A DNA stretch of 64,000 bases from Allomyces arbusculus (Eukaryota; Blastocladiomycota; Blastocladiomycetes; Blastocladiales; Blastocladiaceae). Position numbers and translations under genes: made by a program. The DNA lies in the NCBI GenBank assembly GCA_027604705.1, contig JADHYV010000019.1, positions 62,001 through 126,000 on the forward strand, read 5' to 3'. Under the pieces are notes generated by a model that did no database searches, was not told the origin of the DNA, and saw only the letters and a program-made list of their open reading frames with translations. Shown here piece by piece: positions 34,397-46,720 of this stretch. Within the stretch, counting starts at the first letter, position 1. Each line of letters starts with the position of its first letter.

Positions 34397-34559
34397 TGCA
34401 TGGCGCAGTGTGAGCTCGTCGTTCCACCGCGCCGACATGCCGGGGTCCGGGTCACGAAGGGCGTCGACGGAACGGCCCGGGCCAGCTGGCGGCGGGAATG
34501 GAGGTGGATCGCGACTGCTGACGGAAACGTGGGGGGGAGGAGGTGGAGGAGCGACTTGA
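29142..34559 (+). CDS. Polytopic membrane protein with two membrane blocks, unknown function
   Basis: Eight exons (29142-30118, 30216-30318, 30408-30920, 31103-31725, 31798-32123, 32191-32367, 32433-33313, 33390-34559) all join in phase to about 1,589 residues, which supports one gene. After ~290 Ser/Pro-rich residues comes PVTLRFEKKRLNDKYNEHTM, then about five to six membrane segments (from LLLVIPVAVKLAF). The block ends with a charged stretch, YQRELISRLTFILDIRLQAK. A ~600-residue disordered linker with a 14-proline run follows. A second block then opens with FMYTFPSRADESKYRINYYR and spans about six segments up to FFESAARRYFLLRKLT. The tail is Ser/Gly/Asp-rich. Two six-span blocks recall class III adenylyl cyclases, but I see no cyclase, phosphodiesterase or other catalytic domain. 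A receptor, channel or transporter-like role cannot be told apart from sequence. Confidence 0.7.
32660..32701 (+). repeat. Poly-proline codon run (14 Pro)
   Basis: Fourteen consecutive CCN codons lie in the disordered linker of the polytopic protein. Such runs can bind SH3, WW or profilin, but no formin domain follows, so the run alone says nothing about function. Confidence 0.9.
34364..34390 (+). repeat. (GAC)n microsatellite coding poly-aspartate
   Basis: Nine uninterrupted GAC triplets encode an Asp run in the C-terminal tail of the polytopic protein. It is a likely length-polymorphic site. Confidence 0.9.
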
Positions 34560-34729
34560 GGATCGACTTGGACATAGCTGTGTGTGAAGTGTCGCCTAAG
34601 TAGAGAGTTTCATTCCATTGCGCATTATTTGGCATTGTGTCTGACCAACGTTTGCTATATGTACTTTGGCTAGCGCGTCCCTCCATTCCATCCCAGTCGT
34701 CTCTCCTCCACGATTGCTCCTACTCCGAC

Positions 34730-37700
34730 TCAGTTCGCCTTCAAGTCTGCTCCCGCCGCCATCAAATTGGCCACGACCCCCGCGAGAATCTCGCGCGCCT
34801 GCTCGGGTGTCGGCACCGCGACCGGTTTCCCCGGGATGAGCGCCGGGAACTCCATCCCAGTCAACGTTGACGCGAGCGTATTGTTGGCCGCCCGCAGCGC
34901 GCGCGCCTTGGCCACGATCGAGTGATCCTCGACGAGCTTGGTCAGTTGTGCGCACGCGCGCTGCAAGACCTCGGTACTCGAATTTTTTGCGAGGCACCGT
35001 TCAACGGTCGATGCGATCGGGTCCACAAATATCGGGAAGATGCTGGGCGCCTGCCGGTGCATGGCCTCGATCACCAAAAACACCCACTCTTGGTGCGCGC
35101 GGCCATTGGCCGCGTCCAAGTCCTGCATCGCGTACGCGAGTAGCATGATCTGCGAGTTGGCCACCATCTCGAGCGACGCCAAGATCTCGGTCGGGCTCTG
35201 CGTCGGGAACAGTTGCTGGCACGCGGTCTCGTCGACGAGCACCGGGAAAATCAAGCCTGCGGCATTGTCCGGGATCGGGACGGACGGGCCCGTACTGAGC
35301 TTGGACGTGGACCGCGGCACCGGCAGATTATCGAACCGCATCGTCGACTTGGACTTGGCCACGGTCAGCCAGGGCGTGTCGCTCACTTCGGCCGACGAGG
35401 TCGCTACGGTCGCGTTGGCCACAGGGATGCCCGACAGTTGCAGGATACGCCGCACGGTCCCAAGCACCTGCGCCTTGTCGTACACGTGCCGCAGCATCAC
35501 GCCTGCCGCAATCGACATGTTGGTCTCGCACGACACGCCAAAGCCCTTGTTCAGGACCGCGGTCAGGGCCGCGGGCGGTGGCACGAGCACCCCAGAATTG
35601 CCCAAAACGGTCTCCTTGTGCTCGGCGAGCCGGTCGAAGACCACGTCCAAGTACTCGATCGCCGACTGCACAAGCCGCTCGTGGTTGCCCCAGAGGCCAA
35701 TTAAAACGAGCCCGAGCAGCACCAGTGACCGCAACATAGGCCCAACTGTGACCGGATCAAACGGCTTCTTGAGGAGCGCGGCCAAACTACCGACGGCGCG
35801 CACGGGCGGGTCCCCCTGATTCGTGCACGCGACGACATTCAGCGCCGCATCAATAATCTCGCGCGTCACAGCCGGGCAAATATCGCTCAAGAGCTCCAGC
35901 GATGGGACCGTGGCTGCGCAGTTGGTGCGCATATGGTCGAGGCACAGTCTCGTCACTTGCGCCGACAGATCCGGCAACGTGCTGCCGTTGGCGGCGGCGG
36001 CCTCCATGGCCGCCATTCCCGCGACGCGGCTCCCAGACTTGGCCTTGTCGCTCCACAGGAACCATTCGATTTCGCGCACGACCGACCCGGGCAGGCCGCA
36101 CTTGCTGGCCACGTGCAGCGCCCAGAACAGGTCCGGGTGCGACGCGATCCACTTGGGCGACTTGTTCCAAATCGACGCGAGCAGGAGCCGCGTGTTGCGC
36201 AAGATGTTGCGCGTGCGCGCGTCGGTACCGGCAAGACTGTCCTTAAGCGATGCAAGGAACCGGACGTGGACTAGATTGAAGGGGCACAGTGTCACTTGCG
36301 TGCGAGAAGTGGGGAAAAAGCTTGAAGCTGGTTCGTACCATTAGCTATGACTGTCGTCAGGTGGCGAACGTAGTCGAGTGTGCACTGCTTCACGATATAT
36401 CTGCAGATCCGCAAAGCTGTGAGCAAGCGCCGTCAAGAAGATAATCGGGTGAGCAAAAAGCATACTCGAGGTCGGTGCCCGCGTATGAGTCCAAGAGCGT
36501 CAACAGGGCCTCCTTGACGGCCCGCGGGTCTGCAAAAGTTGCAACCGTCCGCTCCGCGACGTGGGCCGTCTGTAGGGAGCAGGGATCCGATCGGTGAGCT
36601 GAATGTAAAGATTAGACCGTTCGTGTGCAAAAAGTGTACCATCTTGTCGGCCACCGAAAGCAAGACGAGCGTGCGCGCTACAAGCTGGGCCCACGACGCG
36701 CGATCCGTCGTCTGCGCAATCAATTCACGCAGTGCGTCGAGACACCCGAGCTTTTCCTGGACCGACATGCACAGGACCAAGTGCGCGCACAATTCATCGA
36801 CCTGGAGCGGCGTAACATTATCGGCAATCCGGTAACTCGCCGTCGACGCGTCTTCGGACCGCAATACCGAGACGAGCGAGAGCAGGGCACGAATGCGCGC
36901 CTCGCGCTCGAGGGTCCCGAGCGAGCACGTCTCCATGGCCGGGAACTGCAGCTCAGAGTGCATCTTTTGCAATTCGGCGTGCACGACATCGGCCTGCGTC
37001 TTGACGACCATGATGGCGTTAGTTTTGGGCACGCAAATATCGAGTTCCTGGTCGTTCATCAAAAACGCGATTTCCGTAATGTGGAAGAAATCGTGCACTT
37101 CCTGCAACCCCGACCGCGAAATCAGGTGCAGGTGTTCTTGGCCAATGCGCAATATGCCTTCGGGGCAGGTTATGGCCACGGCCAAATCGCTGCGCCGGTT
37201 GGTCATGAGGTCGGTCGTGAACCGCGGCAGGTCGGCGTCCGGGATCAATTCCTGGATCTGCGACATGGTCTGCACGAGGAACAGATTGCGCGACTTGAGG
37301 TGCGGTAAGAGCGACGCCGGGCAGTGCGCGACAATCAGGTTCTCGAGAACGGGGCCGCTGGCCTGCAAGATCTCGGTGATGAGCTCGATGATCTGTTGCG
37401 TCAGCCCTTGCGGCGTGAACGTTGCGTCAACGACCAGGTGGAACGGGACGCTCGGTCCGTGCCGAATGATCTAGAGTGTCAACATCGTCAGATGGCGAGC
37501 GGAGGGCTACAATCGGCGTGATAATCAACGAACTTGGAACATGGACGCGAGCAAGTTGCCCGTGGGCTGATCAGAAGGAAGCCTCGACAGGACGAGACAA
37601 AACGCCGGCTCGCAACCCTGAGGAAATAAGTGAAAACGATGGATGAGCGATATCCACACAATTTTGCGGGTGAGAGGGACGCGAGATACCTTGTACAGCC

Positions 37701-40700
37701 CGCACTGGTAAAACCAGAACCCCGTCCCTGGCAAAAACACGTCCTGCTTCGAGAACACCTCCGGCAGCTGGTTCGCCTCGAGCGGGTGCCCCATGGGCTG
37801 ATCCGTGCACGGCAAGAGGGAGTTGAGCCCAACCACAAACTCGGTGCGATCATTCTTGCCGAGCGCCGCGACAATAACATCGCGCCGCTGAACAAGCAGC
37901 TGGTGGAACCGGAACGAAGCCATGGTGATGCACGGCTTTTCCGGAACACCCGTGATGATGGGCGTCGTGGGCGAGGCGAGCGCGCAAACCTTGGCCAGGA
38001 ACGACTGCACGTGCGGCATAAACTCGGCAACGAGCGGGTTCAGCGAGCACAGGTACTCTTCCTTGCCGCCAAATTGCACGCCGTTGACAATGTTCTGTTT
38101 CATCGTCGGGGCCGTGTGAGTAAAGGATCATGGACGTGTCGATCACAATTGCATTGAGGACAAAGGATATACGAACCTGGATGACCTTGGCCACCAACGT
38201 GCGCCCACGAAGATTGAGCGCGCTCGGCGCCGAAATGATGGCCGGGCACAGCTGCCGTAGGAACATGAGGTTGCCCACCCCGACGAGCCGGGCGCTCGGA
38301 AACCGACGCGCGGTCAAGTCTTCGATCAGCGAGCAAATGTACCGCACGGCGCCCGGCATGTCGTTCACCGACCCTAGAATGCCGTTGAGCACGGTACGAC
38401 ACGTATCGCCGAGCGATTGCAGCCGCTTCTTGCGCGTTTCGGCGTCGGGCACCTTGGTCGGGTCCACTTCGAGATCCATGTCGGGCAACTTTGTCACCGA
38501 CTCGATCGCGCGCGCCCAATAATCTTCGCCGAGCTGCTTGAGCGCGAACACCGTCATTTTGCTCGCGAGCGTGTTGTTGCGCAAGAGCGTGTTCTCCGAC
38601 TCGGTCCCGCCAACCTCGCGGCCGAGCACCCACTTGACAAGATCGAGCACGCGCACCTGTTCCGCGGCAAACGCAAACAGAACCGACGCGACGTCGTCAA
38701 TATCGGCGGAGCTCGCCGTATCGTTGAGCGCGGCCACGACCTTGTCCGTAAACAGCGAATTCAGTGACAGTCCCGGCGGGAGCGCGTCGGCCGTCCGCGC
38801 GAGCAGCGCGGGCGCTGGGATCCGTTTCCGCGACGCGTGCAGCAAGTAATTACGGAACGGCATGAACGCGAGCGCGCGCACGGCCACGTCGTCGCGCTCC
38901 AAGATCCACGCGACCAGGTCGTTCAGCGCCATTTGCCCGACGCGGTTGCGTGGCGTGAAGAACTGCGGGAATCGACACAGTGACTTGAGCAGCTCGTAGC
39001 CGAGCGCCTGCATCTCCTTTTGGCCAATGTGCCGCGCGACGAGCGGCATGACGGCGTCGAGCAAGTCGATCGTCCACCACATGCGGTCCTTGTTGGTGAG
39101 CAGGAACGCAAAATAGGATTGCGCGTGCGCCTGCGTCTTGACGTGCGGCGCAGCGTTCACAGCCACGGGCTCGAGGTTCTCGGACAGTTCGGCCTTCTAC
39201 ATGATTCAATCGCTGATCTGAGTTCATGGGGTCGTTTGCTAGCGACTGACGATGCGCAAACGTACGCTTTGACCCAGCGTCATGAGCAGCTTGGTGAGCG
39301 ACTGCGAGTCGCACTCGGCAAAGACATCGGCCATGCAGCCAAACACTTGCCCGAGGTTGTTGCGGTGGATATACCCGAGGGCAAACGGCAAAATCGAATT
39401 GATGCGCCCACGCATCTCGAGGCCGCGCGCCAGCAGGTCCGACCCGGGCAGATGCGGTGCGGCAATCAAAAAGCATAGGTAGGGGGTGCGGTCGAGGTCC
39501 TTGGCGGCTTGCAGCTGGGCCAAGACTATGTCAGAGAATTCGAGACATCAGTTGCCCATTCTCCACCACGCGGAGAGGAAAAGCAATACGTCGTACCCAT
39601 GGTCAACGCCTGCTGAATCTGCTGCGTGGGCCGCATCTTAGTCAAGACCGACCTGAACACTTCAAACGAGTACCCACGAATCATGGTCGCATACGGCGCG
39701 TAATTATGCCGGTCGGAAAAGTAGTAGAGCCCTGTGAGCATATTCCAGCGCATGACCTGCTCAATGCACTTGAGCGAGCAATTGATCACGGCCGAGTCCT
39801 GCGTCAGCAGCAGCGTGAGCAGCGCTGACTCGAGGTCGCGGTGCACCATCGCCCAGTCGAGTTTCGAATTGGCGAGGCCCTCTTGCCGCTGAAACACGTC
39901 CGTGATGAGCTGCAACGTCGCGACTTGCAGCGACGCGTCCTTGGACTGGACCGACGCTTGCAGCAGGCCTTGCATGATCTTGGGGATCTCGTTCTGCAGG
40001 TCCGTGTTGTCGAGCAGAGTGGCCTGCACGAGTAACGCACTGATTTCCTTGCGCACGAGCGGTGACCCCTTGACGAACTGCGGGTGCAGCTGCTGGCAAC
40101 ACGTCTTGTTGACGAGAATCGACGGGCACGCGCGCAGGACGGCGAGCACGTCAATGATTGGAATCTCGTTGCTCGACCGTTTGAGCTTGGCCTTGGCCTT
40201 TTCCTTGAGGTCCGTGTCGGACCGCGGCAGCGACTCCTCCTATATACAGCAGCAGAATATCAGTCAGTTGCAGGCGTATTAGAATTGAATCGGACAGATC
40301 CATAAGCCATACCCTGAGCAATGTCCCAACCAGCCCCGCCGCGGCCGCCCACACGCGCCCGCCCTCTTCGCGATCGGCCGTCGACGACAACAGATACACG
40401 AGCGCATGGCAAGTCCACACGACCGCGTCGGTCGAGACGCCGTCGAGCGGCACGTCCAAGAACCGATCGCCGTAAATATGCACCATGCACGCGACCAAAT
40501 GAATCTTCAAGTCGATGCCGAGCCCGGCCATCTTCTCGGCATCGTTCGTCAACGACCGAATATCCCAGAACGTGGCCGCCAAAATCTCATCCACGATGCC
40601 CTGCACCCACTCTTGCCGCGAATCAAACATGAGCTGCAGGCGCAGCATGTTCATGACGACCAAGTGCACGGCGTCGGTATTGCGCTGCGTCTTGATGGAC

Positions 40701-42092
40701 TTGCGAAACACGTCGACCAGGTGGGTGCGCCGCCGCGGGTCCATGGTCGCCGAGTCGCGCGACGCAATCGAGGGCGACGGAGAGTTGGTCCCGAGAGGGT
40801 CCGGCGAGAAGAAGAGCACGAGCACGGCCAGACCCCATACGTCCGGCTTTTTCTTGATTTCGAGACTGTTATGCAGCGCGTCGAGCACCGCGGCCATTTC
40901 AGCGCGCAGCGAGATAAAGTCGACGTGATTCGGATGCTGCGCGGCCGTGGGGCCAAAGAGCGCGGCAATCGACTCAAAGTGGACGTCGACCCTGCAATCA
41001 ACGAGCTGGTCAATACCACGTCGATCACGCAAGAGATAAGCAAGAATCCACCCGGAGGCAACACACACCAGTTCCAAATAATGCGATGTGCGAGCGTGAA
41101 CAGCACCAACCGGCGGTCCTTTGGCACCGCCGGGATCGCGGCACACAAATCACCCAAGAAAGTTCGCAGCTGCGCGATATTGCACACGAGCCACGACGCA
41201 AGCCGGACATTGACGTTCACGGCCTCGCTCGAGTTCGACTCGCTCTGCAGCAGCTGCGACGGCTGCGCGTGCTTGAAGTAAATCGGGTCCCAGTTGGAAA
41301 ACGACAGCACAAACGTGATACGGTGGAACGCGAGCGCCAGGTCTTCTTGCACGTCGCGCGACTGGAAAATGCCCGTCGTCGACACGGAGGAGACGGTCTT
41401 GAAGTACCGCGTCGCCGACCGGTACGGGTCAACGGGAGAGCTGGCCGACTCGACGAGCGGGAGAAGCTTACGCGATTGCTCAAACAGTACTTGCACAGCT
41501 TGGATGTCGAGCGGTTCCGGCGGACTGGCCGGGAGCGGGAGCACCGACTCTTGGCTAGGCAAAATTGAATACATTAACTTGGTCGATCAGTTTCCAGTGT
41601 CGCTCGTCAAGTGAACGGGGTTGTACGCACTCGAGCGGGTACCACCGCGCAAACAGCATGTCGCCGAGAAGCTGCAGCACAATGGTCAAGCTCACCGTGA
41701 TCGCCATGCTCGGGCCATGCGTCGCGAGCAGCTAGTCGGCAAATGCACGTTAGTTCACGGCCCTGTCACGACTGATTGCCCGCCTGAAACAAGTATAAAA
41801 CGCGCACCTTTTGCAGATCATTGAAGATATTGACCGTGTTCTTGACAAGAATGGTCGTGTGCGTTGGCGCCAAGGACCGAAATGTTCTGATAATCGACTT
41901 GGTGCTGGGGCTGAATTCGGCCTCGACAAACGACCCGGACCCGGTCGAGATGGCCACGGGAAGCTACGTCCAGGGATGAGGTATAGCGTGAGCATTTGTG
42001 ATCCGATTCAAGGCAGGCAGGAGCGCGTCGATACGACATACCTCGCTCCCGAGCTGCGCGAAGAAGTTGACGATAACGTGTCCCCCCGGCAT
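34730..42092 (-). CDS. NF1: Neurofibromin (NF1/Ira-type Ras GTPase-activating protein)
   Basis: NF1/Ira proteins switch off Ras by speeding GTP hydrolysis. The likely start at 42092 (MPGGHVIVNFFAQLGSE) leads through many short exons of HEAT-like sequence. The RasGAP domain (about 37960-38650) has ENTLLRNNTLASKMTVFALK, holding the catalytic arginine finger. VDPTKVPD and LMFLRQLCPAI follow (the FLR...PAI signature), then VNGVQFGGKEEYL. Next come pieces of the Sec14-PH module: FLPGTGFWFYQCGLYK, then FHLVVDATFTPQGLTQQI and a PH-like part, ICVPKTNAIMVVKTQADVVH. The C-terminal HEAT region ends at 34730. The size is roughly 2,100-2,200 residues against ~2,800 in human NF1 and ~3,000 in yeast Ira2, mostly by shorter flanks. 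The Sec14-PH module makes it neurofibromin and not a RASA or IQGAP protein. The exact exon list is partly uncertain. Confidence 0.88.
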
Positions 42093-42764
42093 GGTGCCGG
42101 TACGCGTGACAGTTCAAAAACGGACGTCAGGAATTGGATCGGGCCCTGGCCTGACCGCAAGAGATATGGGCGCGTGTTGGGTCGGGGACGGTCGTTGGGC
42201 GTCGTGAAGCAAGACCGCATGCAGCTCGCGCGTGATCACGTCCCCTCGCGCGCGTCGGTCGTGCTCAGCGTGCGGTAGGCGGTGCAGCCGATCGAATGCG
42301 GGCAGTCGGTTGCTCGCGTGGCGCGTGGACGCGGGTCGTGGTCGAGAGGATTTGCAGGGCCGGCGTGGAGAAGGAGACGGCGAGTCAAAGAAAGGGCGGT
42401 GTGGTGAGACGGGCTGTGATCAAAGAACGTCGCGGTCACGTTGCAGTCTCCCATGCCTGCCCCTGCTCGCAAACGGCAAACCACCTACCCCCTCGACAGG
42501 AACCAGCAAGGGCCCCGTTGCTGCCAACAATAGCCACAAAGCAGGAGAACAACTCGAGGTCTCTATGGGTTGTGTATTGTCGAGCGCGCCGCGCCCATTC
42601 ATCCGGCATCTAAACGATCAGACAACAAAACAAAAACGCAAAGCAATCACGCCAGCAGTGAAAGAAGAAATTTGTGGGGTAGGGAGGAGGGGGTAGGGAC
42701 GTCGACGACGACGCAGAGGGTATGCAACGAAAAAAACAACAATCGCAACCAAGCACGACCGCGC
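42093..42764. promoter_or_regulatory. Intergenic region upstream of neurofibromin
   Basis: Both flanking genes are on the minus strand, so this stretch holds the promoter and 5' UTR of neurofibromin and the 3' UTR of the kinase gene. Nothing else is visible in it. Confidence 0.5.
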
Positions 42765-44761
42765 TTACGCCTGTTCATGCACGTGCATCGCAAACAGCCG
42801 GCGCGCGAGCGACGGGACCGTCGTCGACGTCGTGGCCGTCTCGGCCGCAGCCAACTCGTTTTCCGCAGCAGCAGCCATCGCGGCATCCAGCACATGCGGG
42901 TCCGACACGGCCGATGCCGACGCGCGGCGGAACCGGCGGAACTTGGCCGGCCGGAGCCGCGGGGGTGCCGTGACGGGGGCCTTGGGCCCTTCGCTCGGCT
43001 TGACGAGCCGCGCGTGCCAGTCCTTGACGTTGCGTTGCAACCGCGCGAGCACCGACGCCGACTTCTTGCCGTGACCGGCCTCGGCGTTCTTGCCGTGCGT
43101 CACGACCGTCGTCGACCCGAGCGCGTGCTGCCGCGCCGGCGACTTGCTGCGCAGCGAGAAGCGGCGGACGGTCGCGTTCGTGTCCGGACCCGCAGCGGCG
43201 GCCGCGGAGGCGGAGAGACCGCCGCCAACAAACGTGCCGAGGACCGACCGCGGCGAGTGCGCGGCGACGACGGTGCGATCAAGAACGGGCGTGGCCGCGG
43301 GCGTCGACGACTGCTGCGGAACCGTGCATGGGAAGGCCTCGACGCGCGCCGGGGTGGCCGCAACTGCCGCCTGTGCGAGCGCGATACCCACCGACTCGGC
43401 GGGCCGGGCCAGCGTGGGCGCAGGCATCGGCACGGTTACGGGGCCGCACATGGGCATCGGGGGCTTCGGGATATGTGCGGGCCGTTCCCAATCGTAGGGC
43501 ACAGCGGGCCCCTCACCAGCCAGAACTAGGCACTGGTCCATGAGCGCCATCAGGTACTCGTAGTCCGGCTCGTCGGCGTACTGCAGCTGCACGAGGTGCG
43601 CGTGGAACTGGCGAAGTGGCACGGGCAAGTCGGCAACCAACCCCGGACCGGACGCGACCTTCTTGATGGCGTAGACGGCATCGCGGTCCTTTTCGCGGCG
43701 CCACGGCAGCGAGCCCGTCAATGCTTCGACCAACAGGTAGAGCACCGACCAGAGATCGTCGCGGCGCGCGAGTTCGCGCGACTCGTGCGCGGCGAGCGAC
43801 GCGTACCGCGCGGTCCCGCGGAACCCCGCCGTCGCGCGCGCGTCGCGCACGTGGCCGTCGGCGGTCAAGTACCGGCGGGCAAGCCCGAAATCAATCACGT
43901 AGCACCGTGCGCGACGGAACCCGCGCGCGTCCGGCACGTGCCGGTCGAGGCCCATGACAAAGTTGGAGGGCTTCACATCGCGGTGCAGGTAACCCGCGTG
44001 GTGCAATTCGCGCAGCGACGCGATCATTTGCCGGCCGAGCAGGGCCGTCGTCGACAGCGAGAACCGGTGGTCGGGTTGCCGCTTGCGCAGGTCCGACAGG
44101 TTCGCGCCGTGCAGCGACATGACCATGAACATTTGCGGCGCCGCGTCCGCGGCGGCGGATTCGGGCGCGGGCAGGACGCCGTGGCCGTAAAGGTGCGACA
44201 CGTAGAGGCATCCATGCATACGGCGCAGAATTGAGACTTCGAGCTTGAGGACCGGCTTGACGGCCGTGCCCATTTCAAACTTGATTGCGACGCGATGGCC
44301 CGTGGCCAAGTCTTCGGCCTCGAGCGTTTGACCGAACGCGCCCTGGCCGAGTTTGGCGAGCTGTCGGGGGGAGACAGAAAAGGGTGGGAGACACATCGTC
44401 AGCTTGGCCGTGTCGCGATGGAGTTAAGCTTTCTTGACCGCATCCACAAAGAACGTACCACACGCCACTTGCCCTGAATGACTGCGCCAATCTCGACGAC
44501 CGACTGGGCCGGCGCTAGCGCCGGCGACGTTGCGGGCGCCATCACCGGGGTCGCGCGCGACCGCGGCGACGTGGGCACACACGCGGCCGCGTGGTGCGTG
44601 GAGCTGGCGGCCGCGTTACGGCGCGCCTTGGCCGACGCGGCGGCGGCCGTCAGGAGATCGACCGGGTCAACGGCGGTCGCGGGGGACATAGGCGTCGGCG
44701 GGAGCGGCATGGAGGCCGCGCGAGTGGGCGCGGCGGACTTGGACGACGCAACAGCGAGCAT
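42765..44761 (-). CDS. Tau-tubulin-kinase-like (CK1 superfamily) Ser/Thr protein kinase
   Basis: Exons 44459-44761 and 42765-44360 join in phase (donor GTACGT) to about 632 residues; I chose the first ATG (MLAVASSKSAAPTR). The kinase domain starts with KWRVLAKLGQGAFGQ, the glycine loop. It has the ATP lysine in RVAIKFEMG, the catalytic loop HRDVKPSNF and the metal-binding CYVIDFGLARRY. Then comes ATAGFRGTARYASLAAHESR, where CK1-type enzymes have an APE-less activation segment. DDLWSVLYLLVEALTGSLPW and a late YDWE motif match TTBK more closely than Yck/Hrr25-type CK1. TTBKs phosphorylate tubulin-associated proteins, and TTBK2 starts cilium assembly in animals. Given a flagellated host, a basal-body role is a fair inference. 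The ~230-residue tail is disordered. Confidence 0.85.
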
Positions 44762-44944
44762 CGTTCGTTGCGCGGAGACAAATGTGGGGGTGGGTGGAGG
44801 TGCGCGACGCGGCAAAAGTCGAGCGAGGACGAGCGAGCAATGGAGCGAGACGCGTGCGGACGCGGGAGACGCGGGGGATCAGGAAAGAGGAGGTGGAAGG
44901 CGAGAACGAAGAGGGGACGTCGACGGCCGGGGGGACGCGCGCGT

Positions 44945-44950
44945 TATATA
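44945..44950 (-). promoter_or_regulatory. TATA-like element upstream of the TTBK-like kinase
   Basis: TATATA within TTTTATATAACG (minus strand) lies about 185 bp before the kinase ATG in otherwise very GC-rich sequence. Position and context fit a TATA box with a longish 5' UTR. Function is inferred only. Confidence 0.3.
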
Positions 44951-46364
44951 AAACGAGCGGGGACGAGGACGACGAGGGACGACGATGGCGACGGGGATGC
45001 TGTGCTGTGCGCGGTAATCCCTTGCGTGCGCTGGATTTGGGTTTGCACCCGACCACGCCCCACGTTGTTTTTCAGAGTCGCAGGAACGTCCACAGGACGA
45101 GCGGTAAGGCAGGAAAAAATGGTAGGGAACGCGCACAGTTTGTCGGGTTTTGCACGTTGAACAGGCACCAAGCCAAAAGCAAAAGCGTTAAGCTTTTTCG
45201 GGGAGGTGGTGCAACGTGCAGCGCCGACGGGCTGCGTGCACGCCACGTTCGAGCCAGTTGAGATGACAGCGCCCGATTACGGCTGGGCGCACCCGTTCCT
45301 CGTTGAGAGGCGCTCGTTGTTGTTCGGGGCCGGCTGGCAGCGTCAGCGTGCGTCGTGGTAGATGTCGACACCAATGTCCGAGGCACGGCGACAGTGGGAC
45401 CAAGAAGACAGGCACAGAGCGCGCGCCGTGGTTGGCAAAGTTGAGCTCGGCCACCGCACTGCGAGAGCACCAATACCGGGCATGCGACCAACAACGTCGC
45501 TGGTGCGGGCCGTTCGCACGGAGAGTGCGCGGGCACTGGTCGTCCCTCGTCGGCCGGAGCTGATCAGGGTCGACGGGTGGCGACGGGAGGCGCGCAGGAT
45601 TTTATGGGGGCGTCAGTGATGGCTGGTGATCGCCGGTGATGGTGAATGACGAGCGAGAGGTCAAACGGCTGGAAGAAGGGGATGGCAGGCGCTCGTCAGG
45701 GACCACCAAATAAAGTTCTCTAGCACGTTGCCACAACCAGGTCGTGTCGTCATTCGGCGACGCCCAGAAGGCATGCATGCCACCATGCGGCCGATGCGCG
45801 GTCCCTTCCGCCCATTCTGCGTGAGCGAGTTACCGCAGCCCTCGTGCTCGTGCCCGTGGATCCATCCATCGGCTGCTATTGACCGGCCATGGTTCCACGG
45901 CACCGCTCGAACCACGAACGGAGAGTGTGGCGGACAAGATCCATCGACCGGTCATGCCAGACGAGCTGGGCGAGGAAGCGGAGGGCCACATGCATGCGGC
46001 GGGTTGAGCAAGCAACCCGGCCGTGGTCTGGCCCGAAATGATGGTGTGCATGGGCTCGTCGTACCCGGCTGGTAAAGGTGCAGCACGAGGCCGAAAGGTG
46101 TATCGAGTCGGACAGTGCAAAAAAAAATGCAGCCGCCCTGGTCGAAAGCGACAGGGGCCGGGCAAAGATCGGGTCGAATGGAACCAGTGCGTTGTGCGTG
46201 TGCGTGGAGACGTTGGGCTGGAGAGGACGCAGTAATTGTGTCCGCGAGATTGCAGCAGGTCGGCAGGCAGGCCGGCAGTTGCGATGCCCGCACGTGGAAA
46301 GGTCTGAGTGGAGAAAGTCGGCCCAGACCAGCCGGTCGATCGCGTCTAGTCGTTGCAGCGGGGA

Positions 46365-46404
46365 GAGATAAATATCGACTGCCTGGAGATAAATATCGAC
46401 TGCC
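46365..46404. repeat. 21-bp tandem duplication
   Basis: GAGATAAATATCGACTGCC occurs at 46365-46383 and again at 46386-46404, two bases apart (period 21). It is AT-richer than its surroundings and intergenic. Confidence 0.9.
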
Positions 46405-46720
46405 GAGTGCCAACAGCAGCAAGCTGGCAGGTCGTTTTGCTGGAGATGGGGCTGCCCAACCGGCGACGTGCGCACGAACGACGACGCGACCTGCGCCTGC
46501 AAACGAGACGGCCCACAGCAAACGACTGGGCGCGGAGCGGAGCGCGCAAACCGCCGCCAGCAACGCTGTGAGACGGGAGACAGGCGTGACTTACACGTTT
46601 GAAACCCTCAACAGCAACTGCCTGCGTATTTGGAGGCAGGCACACCAAGTCGCGTCGCGCCGCTCAGAAAGCATCCAGCCGCCACTCACCGAGAGCAAAT
46701 CATTCACTAATTTACGCAGC

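Larger units (their letters stand above)
44762..46720. other. Long intergenic region (kinase promoter to BRD8-like 3' end)
   Basis: These 1,959 bp contain no frame that I would call a gene. They hold the promoter of the kinase gene (TATA-like sequence at 44945-44950) and the 3' UTR of the BRD8-like gene. A 21-bp duplication is at 46365-46404. Several overlapping frames of 60-250 codons differ in every reading and show no domain. A lowly expressed ncRNA cannot be excluded. Confidence 0.45.

Noticed and set aside
29142-34559. Two separate genes, one ending at the in-frame TGA near 31754
   Set aside because: An intron at 31726-31797 (GTATGC...GTCCAG) removes the stop and all eight exons then keep phase, ending with a second membrane block similar in layout to the first.
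44762-46720. Small genes in the 2-kb gap (for example frames at 46115-46885 and 44591-45160)
   Set aside because: The frames overlap each other on both strands, lack domains and splice-consistent partners, and have Arg/Gly-rich or mixed composition.
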